From: Nonlabens spongiae
GTDB taxonomy: Bacteria; Bacteroidota; Bacteroidia; Flavobacteriales; Flavobacteriaceae
Direction: 5' to 3'
DNA length: 64,000 nucleotides
Assembly (NCBI RefSeq): GCF_002117125.1
Contig: NZ_CP019344.1
Span: 682,001 to 746,000, forward strand
A program made the position numbers and the translations under genes. Positions 24,299-33,127 of this stretch are shown one piece after another. Every line of letters begins with the position of its first letter. Position 1 is the stretch's first letter. A model generated the notes under the pieces. It saw only the letters and a program-made list of their open reading frames with translations. It searched no databases and was not told the origin of the DNA.

Positions 24299-26184
24299 CG
24301 CTTCAAGGTGAAATGCCCTGAAATCTCTTGGTCGGCATAATACAGTTTGAACCAGTAATCGCTACTGGGTAAAGGCTCGTTATTAAACGTACCATTCCAG
24401 CCTTCAACTTCTGGATTGTTGAGTACGCGCAACAGCTTCCCGTAACGATCAAAGATCTCAATGCGTGAACCCGGAAAATTTTCTAGCCCGCTGATGCTCC
24501 AGCGATCGTTGAAACCGTCCTCATTGGGACTGAAAAATAGGTTGACTTTGACTCTAAACAGATTATCCGTGACGGTATCACAACCTCGAGAGTTTCTCAC
24601 AAAAGCATTGATCTCCAAAAGATTATTGACGTCAAAATGATTGGATTCTTGAAAATTGATCCCATCGATACTATATTCAAAATCGGGATTTTGGGAAACC
24701 GTGATGATTTCCAGCTCCTCCTCTCCTATTAATCTTAATTCTTGGATCTCTGGCACTGGCGTTACAATGACTTCAAAAACAGCGATGGTTTCACAACCTT
24801 CTGGAGTCGTGACGATACATTCATAAGTTCCTGCTGTATCAACCTCGATGGCTTGCGTCATGGCACCGTTATCCCATTCATAAGTCGCTGGCGATACGGG
24901 AACTTCAAGTCGCGCTGTCTCTCCAGAACAGATAAAAATTTCCTCTCGTGGAATATCTGGTGCTCTTGCAGCGACTATTTCAATTTCTACTCGATTGTTG
25001 CTTATACAGTTTGCAGCAGTGGTTCTCGCTTCTACATAGTAAAATCCTGGGGTGCTGCTTGTAAAAGTCTCTTGATCAGAAACCAGTAGGTTGCCAGCGG
25101 TGGGCGCATCGTACCAATTAAATATGACTCCATTCACGGGCTGTACGGCAAGTTCTACCTCCTCACCGTCGCAACTTGTAACGCTGTCGTCAAGAGCAAC
25201 GGGAGTAGAAACCTCGTCTACTTCAAAAGTGTAGATGTCAGAGAAATTAACGCACTGGCTGTTAGATAAATTCACGGCATCTTCAGCAATCTTCACCCTA
25301 AATTGTGTATCTGCATTTAAAAGCTGTGTGGTATGACTAGCTCCATTTGCGCCAGGGATGTCGGTAAAATTGGCTCCGTTATCCGTACTACTTTGCCATT
25401 GATATTCTGCGCTACTAAAAACATTTGTGGTCGTTGTTGCGTCCAGGGTTACGCTTACGGGTAAGTCTTCTTCACACACTATGGTTTCTTCAGATCCATT
25501 GCTCACTACATTAATAGCATCACCACAGGGCCTGAACTGAATATCATCGATGGCGAGATCGTTACCACAACCACCGTCTCCGGCATTGATAAGTTTAAGA
25601 ATACATTCATTCTGTCCTGGTTCTGAGGTAAATGTCAAGCCGTATTGAATCCAAGTGGGATTTGTTTCTCCACCTCTGGGATTCATAGTTCCATCTGCTA
25701 GTAAAACCGTGTCAGTCGCATCCCAAATTTGGAATCTAACTTGTATGGGAATCCCAACACCTGGACATGCATTTGAATTAGGATTGTAGACATTAAACAC
25801 CCATGCACTAAACTCATAAGGCGTGTTTTCACAGAGGCCTGGTATGGAAGTCTGGTAGAAAATGCCGGCGTTGAATGCTGCATTTACGATCAGCATTCTA
25901 CCGTTAGAATTGCCCGTGTGGTCTGGTCTGTTCCAAAAAGAACCTAATTGCCCCATGTTATTGGATATTGTGTACTGACCGTCCTCAGGAGCGCTGTTTA
26001 CATAGGTATAATTTGTAACTGTAGTCGGTAGAGCTGGTCCGTTTGTGGTCCCTGCTCCGAAGTCTTCGCTAAAGATGATGTCTCCAGATTCTCCAGAGCA
26101 AAATCCCAGTTGCGCTTTCGCGAAAGCGAAAAACATAATAAACACCACCGACCACAAAGATCTTGACACAAATATCATTTTCAT
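24295..26184 (-). CDS. Surface protein with T9SS type B (gliding-type) C-terminal domain
   Basis: A 629-residue exported protein. The signal peptide ends at FAFAKA-QLGF. The first part (about 35-230) is a beta-sandwich with paired cysteines and the run CGNDLAIDDIQFRPCG, as in MAM- or CBM-like domains. Several PKD/Ig-like segments follow (about 240-530). The end, FFSPNEDGFNDRWSISGLEN through YYADQEISGHFTLKR, is the gliding-motility-associated type B sorting domain. Probably a cell-surface adhesin. The signal-peptide end, including its AKA cleavage motif, is encoded by a perfect copy of the dispersed palindrome (26113-26128). Confidence 0.9.
   Translation of the reverse strand: MKMIFVSRSLWSVVFIMFFAFAKAQLGFCSGESGDIIFSEDFGAGTTNGPALPTTVTNYTYVNSAPEDGQYTISNNMGQLGSFWNRPDHTGNSNGRMLIVNAAFNAGIFYQTSIPGLCENTPYEFSAWVFNVYNPNSNACPGVGIPIQVRFQIWDATDTVLLADGTMNPRGGETNPTWIQYGLTFTSEPGQNECILKLINAGDGGCGNDLAIDDIQFRPCGDAINVVSNGSEETIVCEEDLPVSVTLDATTTTNVFSSAEYQWQSSTDNGANFTDIPGANGASHTTQLLNADTQFRVKIAEDAVNLSNSQCVNFSDIYTFEVDEVSTPVALDDSVTSCDGEEVELAVQPVNGVIFNWYDAPTAGNLLVSDQETFTSSTPGFYYVEARTTAANCISNNRVEIEIVAARAPDIPREEIFICSGETARLEVPVSPATYEWDNGAMTQAIEVDTAGTYECIVTTPEGCETIAVFEVIVTPVPEIQELRLIGEEELEIITVSQNPDFEYSIDGINFQESNHFDVNNLLEINAFVRNSRGCDTVTDNLFRVKVNLFFSPNEDGFNDRWSISGLENFPGSRIEIFDRYGKLLRVLNNPEVEGWNGTFNNEPLPSSDYWFKLYYADQEISGHFTLKR
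26113..26128. repeat. Dispersed palindrome inside a signal-peptide coding region (AFAKA)
   Basis: Perfect copy, read on the minus strand as AFAKA, forming the end of the signal peptide and its A-x-A cleavage motif in the type B surface protein. Confidence 0.95.
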
Positions 26185-26377
26185 ACACGTTCAAATATAA
26201 GGGCTGAATCGACAATTCAATGATTTGTATGTGCCATTAAAGACTATGTTGAGTTCATGTAGCCCTGATAGTCCAAATGTGCAAAACAAAAATTGATGTA
26301 AAAAGCATTTAAAGTCTTATTAAAGAGAACTGCCAGCATTTCCTACCGCTGTATCTTTATTGAAAACTAGAAATTAT

Positions 26378-26683
26378 ATGGAAGTAGTATTCAATTATCA
26401 ACACGTTACTGGAAGCACAGAACTTGAGGCTTATACTAAAGAGAAACTTCAAACGATTTTTGATCGATACGATTGGGTAACTCGCGCAGATGTTTTTTTC
26501 AGGTTAGAAAATACCTCTTCTAGAGAGACTGGTATGATTGCAAACATAAGATTAAGCGCACCTGGACCACGACTATTTGCTGAAGAGTCACACGATACAT
26601 TTAAGGAAAGTGTTGCAAAAGCTGTAGACCAGCTTAAGACACAATGTGAAAAACGCAAAGCAAGCCTTATAGATCATGCCTGA
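26378..26683 (+). CDS. hpf: Ribosome hibernation factor, HPF/RaiA type (short form)
   Basis: About 101 residues, the alpha/beta fold of ribosome-associated inhibitor proteins: FNYQHVTGSTELEAYTKEKL, a central DVFFRLENTS strand, and helix AVDQLKTQCEKRKASL. It would bind the decoding region of the 30S subunit in stationary phase. The frame is open from an ATG six codons earlier (26360), but MEVVFNYQHV is the usual beginning. It overlaps the next gene by 8 bases. A second, more distant relative is at 28238. Confidence 0.87.
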   Translation: MEVVFNYQHVTGSTELEAYTKEKLQTIFDRYDWVTRADVFFRLENTSSRETGMIANIRLSAPGPRLFAEESHDTFKESVAKAVDQLKTQCEKRKASLIDHA

Positions 26684-27092
26684 TAATAACCACATTTCAC
26701 TAGCCACAAGTGACAGACAACTGGTCTTGATCTTCAACTCTGACATCAAAAACCACAGAGAAATAAGAGCCTACGCTGAAAGTGCCGGTAAAGATTTACT
26801 TGCCATAGATATCAGCAAAACTAAGGTGGCTGGAACCGTTTGGACAGAAATCGCAGATCTTTTAGAGATACGTGTTCTGGATATCGTGAAATCAGAGCAC
26901 GCTACATTTATAGAAAAATATGGTGCAGACCACCAAGTGGATTGCGATGGAGCCATCAAATTTTTACAGAACGACCCTGAGATGCTCATTTATCCTATTG
27001 CTATAAAAGGAGATAAGGCTAAGGAAGTTCAAATTTATGGTCACATGCAAGATTTTTTTGGACCGGACACTGCTGCGGTTAATATTCCGTAG
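26676..27092 (+). CDS. ArsC/Spx-like fold protein lacking the catalytic cysteine
   Basis: A 138-residue protein, translationally overlapped with hpf. The pattern HREIRAYAESAGKDLLAIDI, a middle helical region with FIEKYG, and the end PEMLIYPIAIKGDKAKEV recall the thioredoxin-like ArsC/Spx family, where the last strand reads RPI. The CX5R active site is missing: the corresponding segment is FNSDIKNHRE. Probably a non-enzymatic relative; the function is unknown. Common next to HPF-type genes in related genomes by my recollection, but this should be checked. Confidence 0.65.
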   Translation: MPDNNHISLATSDRQLVLIFNSDIKNHREIRAYAESAGKDLLAIDISKTKVAGTVWTEIADLLEIRVLDIVKSEHATFIEKYGADHQVDCDGAIKFLQNDPEMLIYPIAIKGDKAKEVQIYGHMQDFFGPDTAAVNIP

Positions 27093-27112
27093 TTAAATAG
27101 CATTAATTTTGT

Positions 27113-27168
27113 AAGCTGTATTTTGAGTGGGTGGTTAACCACCGTAAAACTGGAAATACAGCTTTTTT
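27113..27168. terminator. Terminator with nested palindrome
   Basis: AAGCTGTATTT (27113-27123) pairs with AAATACAGCTT (27154-27164), followed by a T-run. The loop contains the perfect 14-bp palindrome GGTGGTTAACCACC (27130-27143). It ends the hpf operon. I compared it with the yybP-ykoY riboswitch expected before some terC genes and saw no match. Confidence 0.75.
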
Positions 27169-27209
27169 TATTTTGAATTGACTAAAAGCTCTCAGAGCAT
27201 ACCGATTTT

Positions 27210-28196
27210 ATGATAATCTGGATCGTTTTTATAGCCCTTGTGGCCTTCTTTCTATTTCTGGACTTGTTTGTTTTCAACAAGAAAGCTCACGTGATCGATA
27301 CAAAAGAGGCTTCAAAATTTACCGCTTTGTGGGTAGGAATCGCACTAGCATTTACTGGTGCGGTTTATTATATCTACGGTCAGGAGTTTATCGCTAATCC
27401 GGATGGGCTTTCCCCTACTAATGCTGCCATTAAGTACATCACGGGTTATTTGATCGAGTTATCCTTGAGCATCGATAACATTTTTGTAATTGCGGTGATT
27501 TTCAAATCATTTGCCATACCGCTCAAGTATCAACACCGCGTATTGTTTTGGGGTATCGTGGGTGCCATCGTGTTCAGGGCATTGATGATTTTCTTTGGGG
27601 TAGCATTGATCAGCCAGGTAAGCTGGATGACTTATGTTTTTGGAGCATTTTTACTCTACACGGCCTTCAAGATGCTGCGCAGTCATGATGAAGAGTTTGA
27701 TCCACAAAATTCTAAGATCTATAAATGGAGCCGTAAGTTTTTCCCGGTGACCGATCAATTGCACGGGCAAAAACTCTTCATTACCAAAATGGGGAAACGT
27801 ATTGCCACTCCCCTTTTTCTAGCGCTCGTAGTTATTGAACTTACTGATGTTCTGTTTGCTTTAGATAGCATTCCTGCCATACTCGCCATAACCGCTGATC
27901 CATTCTTAGTTTTTGCTAGCAACATACTAGCGATCATGGGGTTACGTAGTATGTATTTTTTCTTGTCCAACTTGCTGGATAAATTCCAGTACATCCATTA
28001 CAGTCTGGTAGCGATACTGACTTTTGTAGGTATCAAAATGATATTAGTACATCACTACCATTTCCCAGAATGGGTATCACTGGGAGTCATTTTTGTTGCT
28101 TTACTTGTGGGCGCTTTACTATCGCTTGCCAAGAAAACGACTCCAGAAGAGAAAAAAGAACAAGAGGAGTCTTTGAATACTGAGAAGAAGCTTTGA
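27210..28196 (+). CDS. TerC family membrane protein (Alx-like)
   Basis: A 328-residue integral membrane protein with about eight helices. Typical motifs: FLFLDLFVFNKKAH, the acidic ELSLSIDNIFVIAVIFKSF, and VIELTDVLFALDSIPAILAI, where the paired Asp residues likely bind metal. Close in length and layout to Alx, a manganese exporter that responds to alkaline pH; a tellurite-resistance role is less likely without other ter genes. Monocistronic, with a terminator just upstream. The C-terminal tail is charged. Confidence 0.93.
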   Translation: MIIWIVFIALVAFFLFLDLFVFNKKAHVIDTKEASKFTALWVGIALAFTGAVYYIYGQEFIANPDGLSPTNAAIKYITGYLIELSLSIDNIFVIAVIFKSFAIPLKYQHRVLFWGIVGAIVFRALMIFFGVALISQVSWMTYVFGAFLLYTAFKMLRSHDEEFDPQNSKIYKWSRKFFPVTDQLHGQKLFITKMGKRIATPLFLALVVIELTDVLFALDSIPAILAITADPFLVFASNILAIMGLRSMYFFLSNLLDKFQYIHYSLVAILTFVGIKMILVHHYHFPEWVSLGVIFVALLVGALLSLAKKTTPEEKKEQEESLNTEKKL

Positions 28197-28237
28197 TGTA
28201 TACTAAATGGTTGCCGTGAGTTTCAAGATAAAAAACT

Positions 28238-28531
28238 CTATTTAGACTTTACTAATCTTTCTTGAACTTCCATATTTAATTGTGCGTGTGCCTTATTAAA
28301 GGAAGATTTAAAACTGCTCGTTGCAGCACTGGTGGTATAGATAACGTTATTGATAGTAGCTTTGAGGTCTATTGATTCTTTGACCGAATTTCGTTGGTTG
28401 AACTTACGGTAGAGTTTCACATGAATATTACAATCCTTACAATCCTCTCCTAACAGCTCATTTAGCTTTGCTTCTACATAATTCTCAAAGGCATTGTTGT
28501 GCGTAACATGGACGTAAGTAAAGTGAATCAT
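28238..28531 (-). CDS. Small HPF/RaiA-like protein
   Basis: A 97-residue protein with an HPF-like outline: MIHFTYVHVTHNNAFENYVE, LNELLG, a strand IHVKLYRKFNQ, and the helix SSFKSSFNKAHAQLNMEVQ. The sequence is more divergent than the HPF at 26378, and the central CKDC pair is unusual. It may bind ribosomes or may be a specialised paralogue. Monocistronic and convergent with terC. Confidence 0.65.
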   Translation of the reverse strand: MIHFTYVHVTHNNAFENYVEAKLNELLGEDCKDCNIHVKLYRKFNQRNSVKESIDLKATINNVIYTTSAATSSFKSSFNKAHAQLNMEVQERLVKSK

Positions 28532-28667
28532 ATCGTTTTTTCCTACTTACGAGTTGTTTCAGGTCGCAGTTTTCATCAAACTGTTAAAATCTCCGATAAA
28601 ACACAAAAAAATGCTGTTTATCTGCTCAATCAGATCAATAAACCGCAACATGGCTTGCTGTAATTAA

Positions 28668-28697
28668 AAATCCTGAAGCAAAACTGCTTCAGGATTT
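28668..28697. terminator. Intrinsic terminator
   Basis: AAATCCTGAAGCA and TGCTTCAGGATTT form a perfect 13-bp stem with a 4-base loop. It lies downstream of the nitroreductase gene (minus strand) and would end the 30068-28730 operon. Confidence 0.88.
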
Positions 28698-28729
28698 GTG
28701 ATTTGATTATAAGGTAATTAATGCTGGGA

Positions 28730-29347
28730 TTAATCTATATCGGCGTGCTTTATATAGTTTCCATTGTAGGTAAACTCTTCAATTTTCTTACGGGATCGAG
28801 GACCGGTCTCTGCTTCTCTAAGGTCTTCTGGAACATCTTCTAGATCTCCTCCATAATGACCTATGGCAATGGCCGTTGCAACGTGATAAGTTTCAGGAAA
28901 TTCAAACTCCTTCAAAGCGGCTTTGTAATCTACTCCTGCCATTTGGTGCAATGCAATTCCCATGCTTTGCGCTTGAATCGCCACATTTGCCATAAATTGT
29001 CCTAGATCATGTGGTGCATGATAATTATCATCGCCTTTAGGAGTTTTTGTATCGACTATTCCCAGTAAAAGAACTGGAGCATTTTTTGCCCAGTTTTGAT
29101 TGAATTCTGCAAGGTGGTTAAATATGCGGTCATAAGTCTCACTTCCCTTTACACCCCACACAATGTGCCATGGCTGGAAATTATTGGAACTGGGAGCCCA
29201 GCGGCCCGCTTCAAATAGAGTGTTCAAATCTGCCGCTGAAATAGGCGTGTCGGCAAAAGTTCTAGGGCTCCAGCGATTTTTGATTAAATCTAAGATCTCG
29301 TGGTCTGTAGGAGTTTCTTTAAGGAGGTTTGTTTTATCACTATTCAT
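28730..29347 (-). CDS. Nitroreductase family protein
   Basis: A 205-residue FMN-dependent oxidoreductase. Early motif KNRWSPRTFADTPIS, then FEAGRWAPSSNNFQPWHIVW (the FMN phosphate-binding segment), and IALHQMAGVDY and IAIGHYGGD later on. Typical of homodimeric NAD(P)H:flavin or nitroarene reductases; the natural substrate is not predictable. It starts one base after the stop of the MBL-fold gene, so the two are cotranscribed, and it is followed by a strong terminator. Confidence 0.92.
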   Translation of the reverse strand: MNSDKTNLLKETPTDHEILDLIKNRWSPRTFADTPISAADLNTLFEAGRWAPSSNNFQPWHIVWGVKGSETYDRIFNHLAEFNQNWAKNAPVLLLGIVDTKTPKGDDNYHAPHDLGQFMANVAIQAQSMGIALHQMAGVDYKAALKEFEFPETYHVATAIAIGHYGGDLEDVPEDLREAETGPRSRKKIEEFTYNGNYIKHADID

Positions 29348-29348
29348 A

Positions 29349-30068
29349 TTATAAATGCTTTGTTTTCTCAGTTTTAATTAGATTATTTAAAATTTGATTA
29401 CGCTTTTCTGGGTTGATATCAAATTGTGGTTTGCCATGTAGGGGTAAAAGGTGTTTAAAATCGACTGATATGGATTTCCAACTCTCTCTCAGTGCTAGAT
29501 CGCTCTCATCGCTAGTAATAGGTGGTCTTTCAAAGTAGTAATTATCACTCTCATAAGGACTTCCCACCGCACTATCGCCTGTGAATAAAGCACCGCTTGC
29601 CCCTGAATAGATCATGACGGAACCACTCGTATGTCCGGGAGTGTGAAACACCGTGAGATCAAATTCTTGTAAAAAATCATGATATCCAGTAATATCTATT
29701 GAATTAGTAACAGGACTGTCTAAAGGATGTATGTAAATCTCAGTTCTCAACTCTCGTGCTATATCAGACAGTTCCGTATAAGCCTGACTGATCAAGTTTT
29801 TATTAGTTAACAGCAGACCCTTGATGTTGTATCCGCTTTCGCGAAAGCGTACTAACTCACCATGATGTTCCCTATTCACGGTATCAATGAGCACTAAATC
29901 TTTTCTATTTTGATGACGGATGGCAAATCCATTACCATAACGGTGCTCGCGCTTAGGAAACTTAAGCAAAAATGTGTCGTGAAGGATCTTCACAGAATCC
30001 CCATAAACAGCTGTGCGCAAGGCGTCTAGTCTGCTGAAGGTGTCGAGTTTTTCAACGGTGTCGTGCAT
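29349..30068 (-). CDS. MBL-fold protein with degenerate metal-binding motif
   Basis: A 239-residue metallo-beta-lactamase-fold protein. The usual HxHxDH after the third strand is replaced: where T-H-x-H-x-D-H is expected the protein has TNKNLISQ. Later motifs survive: HTPGHTSGSV, TGDS and LPLHGKP. It may bind one metal or none, so hydrolase activity is doubtful. A perfect palindrome copy (29834-29849) encodes RFRES just before this altered region. First gene of an operon with the nitroreductase. Confidence 0.82.
   Translation of the reverse strand: MHDTVEKLDTFSRLDALRTAVYGDSVKILHDTFLLKFPKREHRYGNGFAIRHQNRKDLVLIDTVNREHHGELVRFRESGYNIKGLLLTNKNLISQAYTELSDIARELRTEIYIHPLDSPVTNSIDITGYHDFLQEFDLTVFHTPGHTSGSVMIYSGASGALFTGDSAVGSPYESDNYYFERPPITSDESDLALRESWKSISVDFKHLLPLHGKPQFDINPEKRNQILNNLIKTEKTKHL
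29834..29849. repeat. Dispersed palindrome inside the MBL-fold gene (RFRES)
   Basis: Perfect copy, read on the minus strand as RFRES in the segment HHGELVRFRESGYNIKG, between two conserved strands of the fold. Confidence 0.95.
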
Positions 30069-30163
30069 GATTTTTGTTTAAAAATAGCTCGATAACTGCT
30101 AGAGATTTTCCCAATTAGGATTATTTAACCTCTCAGTTAATACCGATTTAACTACCTCGATCA

Positions 30164-32746
30164 TCATGCAGAATTTCGGCTGGCGTTAATGTTCCCATAA
30201 AGTGATCTCGTGACCATTTTTTCCAAGGTCTGCTTAAGAGGTTCATCGTTACTACCAGTCACTTTCTGAAGGTTTAAAAGCGCGTATTGTTGTATCGTGA
30301 GTAGCGGTAGGGCAATTTGTTCTCGCTGCTGGATGCTGGCTTTACCTACCGGCTCATTCTGCATTAAATTTTCCATACCCGTGAGCCTGAGCAAGTAGTT
30401 TTTTGAGCGTTTATATTCTTCAAATATCATGTTCCAAAATTCCCCATACTCTTCATCGTGACTCATATATTTAGTTAAATCAAAGAATGACTTGGTTATA
30501 CTCATCATGCTGTTAAACAGTAGTGTACGGAAGAATTTATTATTTGTATAAAGATTTTCTATACTTGACCATTCTCCATTTTTATCGGCTTTTTCAAGTG
30601 CTGTTCCCACGCCGTAGAAACCTGGTACATTTTGTTTGAGTTGACTCCAGGATCCTACAAATGGAATGGCTCTCAAATCTTTAAATTCGAGAGTCTTTTT
30701 ATTCCCTCTTTTACTCGGTCTGGAGCCTATATTAGTCTTGGCGTAAAATTTCAGCGTACTCATGTTTTCCAAATAAGGTAAGAATTTGGGATGCTGTTTG
30801 AACTGCTGATAAGCTTTATAACTAGTTTGAGCGAGTGATTCCATCGTTTTATAAGCTTCATCTGAGAAATCATTGCTTTTTGCATCGTATACACCATTAG
30901 TAACGCCACTACTGATCAGCTGCTCGAGATTGAACTGACAGCTGTCTAGCGTTCCAAATTTGCTGCTTATGGTTTGTCCCTGTACAGTAAGCTGTATTTC
31001 ATTAGACTCGATCTTTGAACCCATACTGGCATAAAACTGGTGTGTTTGCCCACCTCCTCTTGCGGGTGGTCCTCCCCTGCCATCAAAAAAGGTAACACTC
31101 ACTCCATGCTTGCGACAGATCTCGGTTAGTGTTTCTTTAGCTTTATATATAGACCAGTTTGCCATAAGATAACCGCCATCTTTAGTTCCATCGCTGAAGC
31201 CCAGCATAATGTCTTGTTTATCGCCCATGTGTCTTATGTGCGCTCTGTAATCTGGGTTTGCAAACAAGGCATCCATAATCTCTGGTGCATTTTGAAGATC
31301 GGGAACGGTTTCAAATAAAGGCACCACATGAACCTGCGGCTGGTCTGCCATGAGTAAGCGCAACATTGCATATACCTCAAGGATATGACTGATCTTCTGG
31401 CTGTTTGATATGATATAACGGTTGCAACCTCGTGTGCCGTTTAATTTTTGAACCTGCTGCTGCGTTTGCATACTTCCCAAAACGCGTTGCACACTATCAT
31501 TTTCAATTTCAGAAATCTGTGTCACGTTCTGAAGCTGAGTGAGAATATTTATTTTCTTTTTTTCTGTTAGCTTGTAATAGTTGCTTAGGTTCAAATCAGT
31601 AAATTGATTGAGCTTCACTAACTCATTTACGATTTTCTCAAAAGCTTCATCGTGAATGCTACTGTCCTGCCTAATGTCCAATACGGCAAAATGAAGCCCA
31701 AAAAGCTGGATCCTGTGAATCAATTTATCGATCAGATCCGTAAAGAGTGCGTTGTGCCTAAGAATTACTTCTTTTTTTACGGACTGAAGTTCAACGATTA
31801 AATCTCCTGCTGTAAAGTCCAGCTTCTCTTTTACCGATATCGCCTGATAGACCTTGCGCTGCAACGCTAAAAGTCTATCGTGTACTCCTCTAAAGGTGAT
31901 TCTACGGGTAATTTTGCGCAAATCACGGTAGTAGTTACGCAGCACGGTAGATCGCAAGCGCAACGCTACTTTGAGTGTGATCTCATTTGTGACAAAAGGA
32001 TTTCCATCACGATCTCCACCCGGCCAGAAACCGATCTCCACCAGTGGATTGCTAAAATCATCTGACGGGTCGATGTTACTTTTTACGTAATCGTAGATAT
32101 TACCCATGGCGTGATAAAACACATTTTCCAGATACCAGATCAGGCTCACGGCCTCGTCATAAGGCGTAGGTTTTTCTTTCTTGAAAAAAGGTGTTTTCCC
32201 TAGTTGGGATAGCAACAGTTTAATTTGAGTGATATCATTTGCGGCAACAGCTTGACTAAGGTCATTGATAATTCCTAGAACTTCATCAGGGTAAAATTGC
32301 GTAGGATGCGCTGTAAGTACCGGGCGTACTTTAAAATTATTCAGGTATTGTTTGAGATCCACAGATTTTTGTAGGGCTTCTGCTTCCTCTTTTACATTTT
32401 TGAGTGTTCCCCTACCCTCTAGGTTGTTTACTTTAGAAAATGCGGCATCTTCAATGGCATCAAACAATACCACTTGTCGCTCGATGTACTGAATGAAACG
32501 GAACAACATCGCATGCCGTTCTTCAAGTTCGGCGTCAGGCATATAGCGTTGAAAAAAATATTGAACGATCTCCTGTGGATTCTTACCGCGCTCAAACCCA
32601 TCCCTACAAATTTTATGAAAAAGCGGCAGTAAACTACCCGTATTTGAAATGTCATCAAAGGGCAGCGTCATAAAGATTCCGTTGAAAATCTGATACTTTG
32701 AGGCAACTTCTTGTTCAAAAATATCGATGGGAGTGCGATTCTGCAT
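30164..32746 (-). CDS. ppc: Phosphoenolpyruvate carboxylase
   Basis: Anaplerotic enzyme converting PEP and bicarbonate to oxaloacetate. 860 residues, near the family norm. The catalytic His is in VLTAHPTQFYPDE, the WPGGDRDGNPFVT motif and GFSDGTKDGGYLMANW are present, and the mobile glycine loop reads GRGGPPARGGG. The allosteric-site region SRPSKRG is kept. The C-terminus is INASRNSA rather than the usual NTG ending, which I think is normal for Flavobacteria. It lies 8 bases downstream of an acyl carrier protein gene, and the pair is likely cotranscribed. Confidence 0.96.
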   Translation of the reverse strand: MQNRTPIDIFEQEVASKYQIFNGIFMTLPFDDISNTGSLLPLFHKICRDGFERGKNPQEIVQYFFQRYMPDAELEERHAMLFRFIQYIERQVVLFDAIEDAAFSKVNNLEGRGTLKNVKEEAEALQKSVDLKQYLNNFKVRPVLTAHPTQFYPDEVLGIINDLSQAVAANDITQIKLLLSQLGKTPFFKKEKPTPYDEAVSLIWYLENVFYHAMGNIYDYVKSNIDPSDDFSNPLVEIGFWPGGDRDGNPFVTNEITLKVALRLRSTVLRNYYRDLRKITRRITFRGVHDRLLALQRKVYQAISVKEKLDFTAGDLIVELQSVKKEVILRHNALFTDLIDKLIHRIQLFGLHFAVLDIRQDSSIHDEAFEKIVNELVKLNQFTDLNLSNYYKLTEKKKINILTQLQNVTQISEIENDSVQRVLGSMQTQQQVQKLNGTRGCNRYIISNSQKISHILEVYAMLRLLMADQPQVHVVPLFETVPDLQNAPEIMDALFANPDYRAHIRHMGDKQDIMLGFSDGTKDGGYLMANWSIYKAKETLTEICRKHGVSVTFFDGRGGPPARGGGQTHQFYASMGSKIESNEIQLTVQGQTISSKFGTLDSCQFNLEQLISSGVTNGVYDAKSNDFSDEAYKTMESLAQTSYKAYQQFKQHPKFLPYLENMSTLKFYAKTNIGSRPSKRGNKKTLEFKDLRAIPFVGSWSQLKQNVPGFYGVGTALEKADKNGEWSSIENLYTNNKFFRTLLFNSMMSITKSFFDLTKYMSHDEEYGEFWNMIFEEYKRSKNYLLRLTGMENLMQNEPVGKASIQQREQIALPLLTIQQYALLNLQKVTGSNDEPLKQTLEKMVTRSLYGNINASRNSA

Positions 32747-32754
32747 GGTTATAA

Positions 32755-33006
32755 TTATTTGGGATTATTGGTTTTGGCTTGGATAATTGTGATCGCATCG
32801 TTAACGGTTTGCATATTTTCCATGTCCTCCTCGTTTAGCATGATATCAAATTCATCTTCCACATCCAGCGCGATATCAACTAGGTGGGCACTATTGATAT
32901 TGAGATCATTCATGAGGTGACTGGTAGGCTCTATAGCGTCTGGAGCAACATCTTGCGGCAGGTACACCTTCACGATGTTATATAGCTTCTCTTGTATCAT
33001 GTTCAA
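32755..33006 (-). CDS. Acyl carrier protein-like
   Basis: An 83-residue four-helix protein. The phosphopantetheine attachment serine lies in LNINSAHLVDIALDVEDEF, where typical ACPs have D-S-L, so the motif is N-S-A. Hydrophobic and acidic pattern and length fit a stand-alone ACP. It is probably not the main fatty-acid AcpP, given the altered motif and lack of fab neighbours. Immediately upstream of ppc, 8 bases apart, a linkage without an obvious explanation. Confidence 0.8.
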   Translation of the reverse strand: MNMIQEKLYNIVKVYLPQDVAPDAIEPTSHLMNDLNINSAHLVDIALDVEDEFDIMLNEEDMENMQTVNDAITIIQAKTNNPK

Positions 33007-33097
33007 AGGTTAGCCCATAAAATTAGCGCAATTGCGTCAGGAAATTGTATAAGAAGTCATAAGATGTTGTTCGTGATCTGGAGTAGTTTGTTTTGCA

Positions 33098-33113
33098 CGC
33101 TTTCGCGAAAGCG
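33098..33113. repeat. Dispersed palindrome CGCTTTCGCGAAAGCG
   Basis: Perfect intergenic copy between the ACP gene and the stop of the 33128-35460 operon. Confidence 0.95.
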
Positions 33114-33127
33114 GGATTCCATCCTGA

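Noticed and set aside
27093..27209. A manganese (yybP-ykoY) riboswitch before terC
   Set aside because: The only structure there is a hairpin followed by a T-run that fits a terminator; the conserved riboswitch loops are absent.
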